Positions 58,589 to 64,000 of a stretch of DNA of 64,000 nt are shown here, one piece after another (the first letter of the stretch is position 1; every line of letters starts with the position of its first letter). The notes beneath the pieces are model-generated. The model was given only the letters and a program-made list of their open reading frames with translations. It did no database searches and had not been told where the DNA came from. The translations under genes were made by a program, and so were the position numbers. This stretch comes from Diospyros lotus (Eukaryota; Streptophyta; Magnoliopsida; Ericales; Ebenaceae): NCBI RefSeq assembly GCF_014633365.1, contig NC_068343.1, forward strand, positions 23,653,307 to 23,717,306. The letters run 5' to 3'.

Positions 58589-61238
58589 TGTAACGACCCA
58601 TTAGAGAGTTTAGATTCTTATTTAGAAATTATTGAATTTCTTAATTAGTTTTGTTTGGAGAATTTTTGCCAATTAATTGTTAATGTGGCAATTTAGAGAT
58701 TTAATTGAGAAAATAGCATTTAATTATGTTTAATTATTGAGAAGATTAAATGCAAGGACGTGTTGGTCATTTAAGGATTTGATATTAGAGTTTAGTTGTT
58801 AAACAGAATTAGTGTGATTAAGGGATTAATTAACCCAGCCGTGAGAAGGATTCGGTTTGAAAGACTCCTAGTTATATTAGGAGAGAGAGATGACATTAGG
58901 GTTTCTCTTAAGCATATGTATATATATAATAGTCATTAGCCATGTTGTCTTCGCCGTGTGAAGAACAACAGAGAGAAGAAGAAGCTTCAACAGTGAATTA
59001 AAGGCTTTGCGTTGGAGGCTTCTGTTAGATCATTGGATCGATCAGAGAGTTTGAAAGGCAAGTTATTCTCCCTGTAAACTTTTCTTACGAGATCGTATAT
59101 TAGCATTCGATCATCAGTTCCAGCAGTTCTTCGTTTAAGTTTCAGATTTATGTTACAGTTAGTGTATATATATATATATAGGCACGAGCAGTGAGTTCAA
59201 GTCTTGCATAGGAGGCTCTCGTGAGATCATTAAGTCGATCAAGAAGATCATAAGGCAAGTATCCTTCCCCTGTAATCCTTTCTTACAGGTCTTGATTGAG
59301 TTGGATATCAGATTTCCATAATTGAATCAGTTCCAGTGCATGTATATTCATATATGTGCGTTACAGTGAGTTATATCAGTTTAGTGCATGTTTATTTATG
59401 TATTTTCATGCGTACAGTGAGTACCAGCCAGTTCATGTATATTCCTTGCAATGTTTATATGAGTTATGATCAGTAAATCATCCCTCAAGTTGTTAATATA
59501 TCAATTGGGATTGTTCTCCCAAGATTTCTTTTGGAATGGTGTAGTGAAGTTAAGTTTTGATTCAAGATACGATCTCTGTTATCGTAAGTTTTATAGTTGA
59601 TAAGATTCCAGTCATTCGAATAAGTCTTGTATCATTCGAATGAATTTCAAAGCATTCGAATAAGTTTCAGTGTTATCGTAAGCTTTTCCCTTATAATATT
59701 CTAGTCATTCGAATGAATTCTTGGTCATTCGAATGAGTCATGTGTTATCGTATCATTCGTATGAATTTTTGAGGTTTTTTGACTGTCATTCGAATGAGCC
59801 TTGTTGTCATTCGAATGAGCCCTTGAAGATGTGAGTAAGTTGTTGCTTTGTATAGTCTGTCATTCGAATGAGTCTTCTTGTCATTCGAATGATCTTCAAA
59901 TTGATTCGAATAAGGTTACTGTTGCATTCGAATGAGTCGCATTTTGCCAGTTCAAAAGTTGAAATTTTCCAAAATTCATTCGAATGAATTTGAGAGTCAT
60001 TCGAATGAGTCCCAGATCAGATCCGAATAGCCTTTGAAAATCATCAGTCATTCGAATGAGCCTTCTGTCATTCGAATGAGTCTCTGTCATTCGAATGAGT
60101 TTTCTGCCATTCGAATGAGCTTGCTGAAATCCATTTTTTTTTCATTCGAATGAGCTGTTTTTTCATTCAAATTGCTTCCTTAGACTTTCTCAATCATCCA
60201 AATAGTATCAAATGGCATCCAAATAGCTTCCAATGAATTCTTGATTCAAGTATTAAATTTAATATAAATATTCAATTATTCAGATATTGAATTTTTATGC
60301 CAAGATATGACAAAATCCAATATGCCATGCCTATACTCAGAAATTTCAGAATATTTGAATCTCAACATTTCTAGTAAAAATCATATACCATGTTTAGCAG
60401 TTCATTATGACATGGTCAACATTATTTTGTGAGATTATGTGCATACACATTGTATGAGCATTGAGCATGACTTATGTGGAGCACTACATATCGTGTGCTA
60501 GCATTAATATGAGCATTGCATTATGCGCGCCAGGCGGCTTGTCCGCGGGGATCCCACTAGTATCAGTATAATTATATCTCAGTTATGAGTTGCTCGCCTG
60601 ATGTCGACCAGGGAGCTAGGGGCATATTGCCCAAAGTATGTGCTTACAGTTTTTATGTTTGCAGGACTCAGATCAGTCAGGTATGTGTTACAGTTATGTG
60701 GGCCTACGTGCCAAAGTTGCATACCTGCATTTAGTTTACAGTTTATGTGCATTACATCTTATAATGCCATCCAGTGATTATTATATCTCTCAGTACAAGT
60801 TCAGTAAGTATTTTTATCAGTATCGATATTCTTCGATTCAGCTTCAGTTATTCTTTCTAGTTTATTACTTGCTGAGCTTTGTAGCTCACCTTGTACTCTT
60901 CACCATTCCAGGTCCTAGTGGGGGAGTACCAGACGTGGGGCCTAGCAGCAGTGTCCAGTAGTGTGTGTACGTGGAGCCGCTCAAGACCAAAGATGTCTGG
61001 GAGTTATTAGTTATTAGTTGTTAGTTAGTGTTTGATCAGTTTAGATTCATTTTAATTTCCAGTTTAGGGAATTTCCCTTAGATGCAATTATGATTTCAGT
61101 TTTTGTTGACTCAGAGTCTTATTACAGTTAATCGATATATATACAGTATTGGTATCAGAATTCAGTTATCAGTTAGTTTATTTTTATTATCCCCAGTAAC
61201 ACCTCTTCTCGGGCAGTTCTAGGAGAGGGGGTGTTACA
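58589..61238 (+). repeat. 5' LTR of Tekay/Del-like element, 2,650 bp
   Basis: It contains a tandem duplication of about 200 bases (58988-59180 and 59188-59380, both starting CAGTGA). Each copy carries AAG|GCAAGT. The palindromic array at 59614-60151 follows. The conserved 3' region comes next: TTTTTATGTTTGCAG at 60664, then GTAGCTCACC ... CACCATTCCAG at 60911. Confidence 0.88.
59614..60151. repeat. Scattered palindromic motif array (ATTCGAAT type)
   Basis: Eighteen exact ATTCGAAT copies occur in 538 bases, usually within TCATTCGAATGAG, at irregular spacing. Variants such as ATTCGTAT, ATCCGAAT and ATTCAAAT also occur. The position corresponds to the ATCCGGAT array in the related LTR at 51690-53917. 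Confidence 0.9.
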
Positions 61239-61242
61239 GTAT

Positions 61243-61254
61243 TGGTATCAGAGC
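61243..61254 (+). other. Primer-binding site (tRNA-Met)
   Basis: TGGTATCAGAGC is exact and lies four bases after the LTR end. Confidence 0.92.
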
Positions 61255-61375
61255 AGTGTTTTGAGGAGTCTCCAGTACACACATAGGATGTTGGGTAGAG
61301 TTAGGACTTGTGTCCGTCAGTTAGATACGTTAACCCAATTTACAGTATTCTAACCCTAAGTGGTGATACAGGAAG

Positions 61376-64000
61376 ATGAGTAATCAAAGAGGACGACCCC
61401 GTACTCGCAGCCAGGCTACTTCTACGCCAGGCGAGGTTCCAGTTCCCACACCAGGCTCACCAGGGCATTCTGGTAGTGACTTACGACAGGGTATGACCGA
61501 GATGCGAGGCATGTTGGCAGGCTTGATGAGGGTAGTTGATACCCTAGTGACGAATCAGGTGAGGCAGCCGCAAGTACACCAAGAAGCAGGAGGCAGTGGA
61601 GGTGAACCGCTAGTTGCCCCAACAACTCCAGTTGTAGCGGCAGACACTGGGAGTCAATTATTGAAGGACTTCATGGCGTTCCGACCACCAGCATTTCATG
61701 GAGGTACAGATGCAGCAACAGCGGAGAATTGGATGATATCAATAGAGAAGCATCTCCGATCTATTGGTTGTGCGGACGACCGACGAGTTCGACTTAGCAC
61801 GTTCATGTTCAGAGGCGATGCCGAGAGATGGTGGGAGACTGCCCGCCAGAGGTTTGGTGATCGAGAACCCACATGGGTTGAGTTTCAACAAGTGTTCAAC
61901 GACGCTTATTGCCCAACGTGGGTCAAGGAGCAGAAAGTTTATGAGTTCGTGGAGTTGGTACAAGGTACTAATACGGTGGCTCAGTACGAGGCGGAGTTTA
62001 CAGCATTGTCACGATACGCTCCAGAGTTGGTGTCCAGTGAAGCAAAGAAGGCCGCCAAATTTCAGAGAGGATTGCGTGCGGATATCCGACATGCTTTTGG
62101 AGGAGCTCTAAGCGTGGATTATGCCACGGTGGTCCAACGAGCATATGCTATCGAGCGAGATCGCAACGAATGGAGAGCAACACAAGCAGCCAAGAAGGGC
62201 ACAGGTACATCTCAGGGTTCGTCCAACAATAATAAGAAGAGGAAGTGGACAGTCGGACAAGGAAATAAAACAGAGAATAATCCACAATGTGGTCAGTGTG
62301 GAAGGAAGCACGGAGGACCGTGCCTAGCTGGGAAGAACGTTTGTTTCAAGTGTGGACAAGAAGGGCATAGAAAGAAAGATTGCCCGAGGAATCAAGCAGC
62401 ACTTCCCGCGCCAGAGGTCACTTGTTTCAGGTGCGGACAAAGAGGACACACAGCCAATCGGTGTACTCAACCACCCCAAAATAGAGGTCAGCAGGCTAAT
62501 CAGAGGCCACCAGCAGCTAGAGGGCCAGGAGCGGCACCTATACCAGCACTACCAGTAGCTCAGCATCCACCGCCCGCAGATAGACAAGTGCAGGGTAGAG
62601 TTTATGCCCTTACCACAGCTGAGGCAGAGCAGGGCGACGGGACTATCCAAGGTATTCTATCCCTATATGGTCATGATGTGCGTGCATTATTTGATACTGG
62701 TTCTACACATTCTTTTATTGCACTGCGCACAGTATGTTATGTTCCCCACTCTCGGATTTCTTTGCCGTATCACTTGATTGTGTCTACGCCGGGAGATAAG
62801 ATTATGATAGCTAGAGAAATGTTTGAAAATTGTGAGATCGAGGTCCATGATAAGAAGCTATCGGGAGATTTGGTAATTCTTGATGTTAAGGATTTTGATT
62901 TGATCCTTGGCATGGATTGGCTATCACGACATTATGCAAGAGTCGATTGTCGGCGAAAGATTATTGATTTTGAACTACCTCAACAGCCAATTCTCATTTA
63001 TAGAGGAGTCAAGCCTATGTCTACGATTCCTATGATCTCGGTGATGAAAGTTGAAAAGCTAATGCGTGATGGATGCGAGGCCTATCTAGCCTTTGTAACC
63101 ACTGATGAAGGAAGCAAGAAGAATTTAACTAAGGTACCAGTAGTACGAGATTTCCAAGAAGTTTTCCCAGATGAGCTACCAGGATTACCTCCTCGGAGAG
63201 GATCGGAGTTTACTATTGAATTATTGCCTGGTACGCAGCCTATCTCTAAGGCTCCATATCGGATGGCACCTAATGAGCTAAAGGAGTTGAAGGCCCAATT
63301 AGAAGAATTAATAGAAAAGGGTTTTATCCGACCCAGTTCATCCCCGTGGGGTGCACCAGTATTGTTCGTGAGGAAGAAAGATGGATCTTTGAGATTATGT
63401 ATTGACTATCGTCAATTGAACCAGGTGACAGTGAAGAATAAATATCCCTTACCTCGAGTGGATGACTTGTTAGATCAATTGCGAGGAGCTAAGGTATTCT
63501 CGAAGATAGATTTGAGATCGGGATACCATCAGGTGCGAGTTAGAGATGATGATATTCAGAAGACTGCTTTCAGGACTCGCTATGGACACTACGAGTTTGT
63601 GGTAATGCCATTTGGGTTGACGAATGCTCCAGCTGTTTTCATGGATTTAATGAATCGAGTTCTACGTGAGTACCTAGATCGATTCATTATTGTCTTCATC
63701 GACGATATCCTAGTCTACTCATCTAATGTGGAGGAGCATACAGAGCATCTTACTCTGGTATTACAAAGACTTAAAGAAGAGCAACTGTATGCCAAGTTCA
63801 GCAAGTGTGAGTTCTGGCTCACTCAAATTGGATTTCTAGGTCATGTGGTGTCTAGAGATGGTATTTCAGTGGATCCAGACAAGACCAAAGCAGTTATGGA
63901 TTGGCCGAGACCTACGACAGTGACAGAGATACGTAGTTTTCTGGGTCTTGCAGGCTATTATAGACGATTCATCGAAGGGTTTGCTCGTTTATCCTCCCCC
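61376..64000 (+). CDS. Gypsy gag-pol polyprotein, uninterrupted, 3' end outside window
   Basis: ATG 61376 starts 875 codons with no stop up to base 64000. Order: basic N-terminus (R-G-R-P-R-T-R-S); gag core (R-W-W-E-T-A-R near residues 151-157); a first cysteine cluster near 304-315; CCHC knuckles [14 protein letters not shown] (323-336) and [14 protein letters not shown] (about 350-363); protease F-D-T-G-S-T-H-S-F with D440; L-G-M-D-W near 521. RT has [14 protein letters not shown] with D712, M-P-F-G-L-T-N-A-P, and catalytic I-D-D-I-L-V-Y (D776-D777). The connection follows with [11 protein letters not shown] at the window end. Key residues are intact, unlike every other retroelement here. 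Lineage is inferred from the knuckles, RT motifs and LTR length. Confidence 0.92.
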   Translation, partial: MSNQRGRPRTRSQATSTPGEVPVPTPGSPGHSGSDLRQGMTEMRGMLAGLMRVVDTLVTNQVRQPQVHQEAGGSGGEPLVAPTTPVVAADTGSQLLKDFMAFRPPAFHGGTDAATAENWMISIEKHLRSIGCADDRRVRLSTFMFRGDAERWWETARQRFGDREPTWVEFQQVFNDAYCPTWVKEQKVYEFVELVQGTNTVAQYEAEFTALSRYAPELVSSEAKKAAKFQRGLRADIRHAFGGALSVDYATVVQRAYAIERDRNEWRATQAAKKGTGTSQGSSNNNKKRKWTVGQGNKTENNPQCGQCGRKHGGPCLAGKNVCFKCGQEGHRKKDCPRNQAALPAPEVTCFRCGQRGHTANRCTQPPQNRGQQANQRPPAARGPGAAPIPALPVAQHPPPADRQVQGRVYALTTAEAEQGDGTIQGILSLYGHDVRALFDTGSTHSFIALRTVCYVPHSRISLPYHLIVSTPGDKIMIAREMFENCEIEVHDKKLSGDLVILDVKDFDLILGMDWLSRHYARVDCRRKIIDFELPQQPILIYRGVKPMSTIPMISVMKVEKLMRDGCEAYLAFVTTDEGSKKNLTKVPVVRDFQEVFPDELPGLPPRRGSEFTIELLPGTQPISKAPYRMAPNELKELKAQLEELIEKGFIRPSSSPWGAPVLFVRKKDGSLRLCIDYRQLNQVTVKNKYPLPRVDDLLDQLRGAKVFSKIDLRSGYHQVRVRDDDIQKTAFRTRYGHYEFVVMPFGLTNAPAVFMDLMNRVLREYLDRFIIVFIDDILVYSSNVEEHTEHLTLVLQRLKEEQLYAKFSKCEFWLTQIGFLGHVVSRDGISVDPDKTKAVMDWPRPTTVTEIRSFLGLAGYYRRFIEGFARLSSP

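Larger units (their letters stand above)
58589..64000 (+). mobile_element. Tekay/Del-like gypsy element, apparently intact, runs off window
   Basis: The 5' LTR (58589-61238) has TGTAAC/GTTACA ends. An exact tRNA-Met primer site is at 61243. One gag-pol frame is open from 61376 to the last base. The 3' half, including RNase H, integrase, chromodomain and the 3' LTR, is outside. The candidate duplication is GTCAC on the left; its right copy cannot be checked here. Confidence 0.9.

Noticed and set aside
59614..60151. Possible CRISPR-like array
   Set aside because: The repeated unit is 8 to 13 bases, spacing is irregular, and the host is a plant; it is an LTR motif array.

Overview
The window is plant nuclear DNA, almost certainly from an angiosperm with a repeat-rich genome. 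The evidence is two spliced host genes of plant type, tRNA-Met primer-binding sites beside LTR retrotransposons, copia and chromovirus-type gypsy proteins, a BED/DUF659 hAT transposon, and AT-rich intergenic DNA. I cannot name the species. All identifications are by eye from motifs and translated reading frames; no search was run.

Layout. (1) 230-17544 is a nest of transposons. A Ty1/copia element with a short LTR carries a nearly intact hAT element (2040-5876, 8-bp duplication) inside gag. It abuts a truncated chromovirus (6946-7599 and 16477-17544). That chromovirus is interrupted by a second one (7600-16476), whose 5' LTR holds a third, gag-only LTR element (7913-11512). (2) 17545-27240 is mostly non-coding. 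It holds the first exon of a WDR83/MORG1-like WD40 gene (minus strand), LTR-like remnants, a minisatellite and a MITE. (3) 27953-30366 is a complete nine-exon gene for Mediator subunit 26 (TFIIS N-terminal domain), followed by a cytochrome P450 C-terminal fragment at 31796. (4) 34340-58588 is a graveyard of LTRs in both orientations, with solo LTRs having clear duplications (38648-39602, 41248-43980, 49509-51461) and two degenerate copia elements in opposite orientation. (5) 58589-64000 is a Tekay/Del-like gypsy element. It has a 2.65-kb LTR, a tRNA-Met primer site, and a gag-pol frame that stays open from 61376 to the end of the window.

The only host functions are the WD40 scaffold (one exon) and the Mediator subunit. 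The rest is selfish DNA in successive layers. By eye the inner LTR pair of the nest is about 5% diverged and the surrounding pair about 10%, which fits the nesting order.

The most unusual signal is in the LTRs. Two related gypsy LTRs (58589-61238 plus, 51690-53917 minus) carry about 20 to 25 scattered copies of a short palindrome in corresponding positions. One is dominated by ATTCGAAT and the other by ATCCGGAT, so the sequence changed while the symmetry was kept. The arrays lie between a conserved splice-donor-like AG|G(T/C)AAGT and conserved acceptor-like sites, which suggests a leader intron inside the LTR. Other LTRs here carry their own short-motif arrays (GAAGAC, TCGAGTA), and the hAT ends carry GAATCG arrays.
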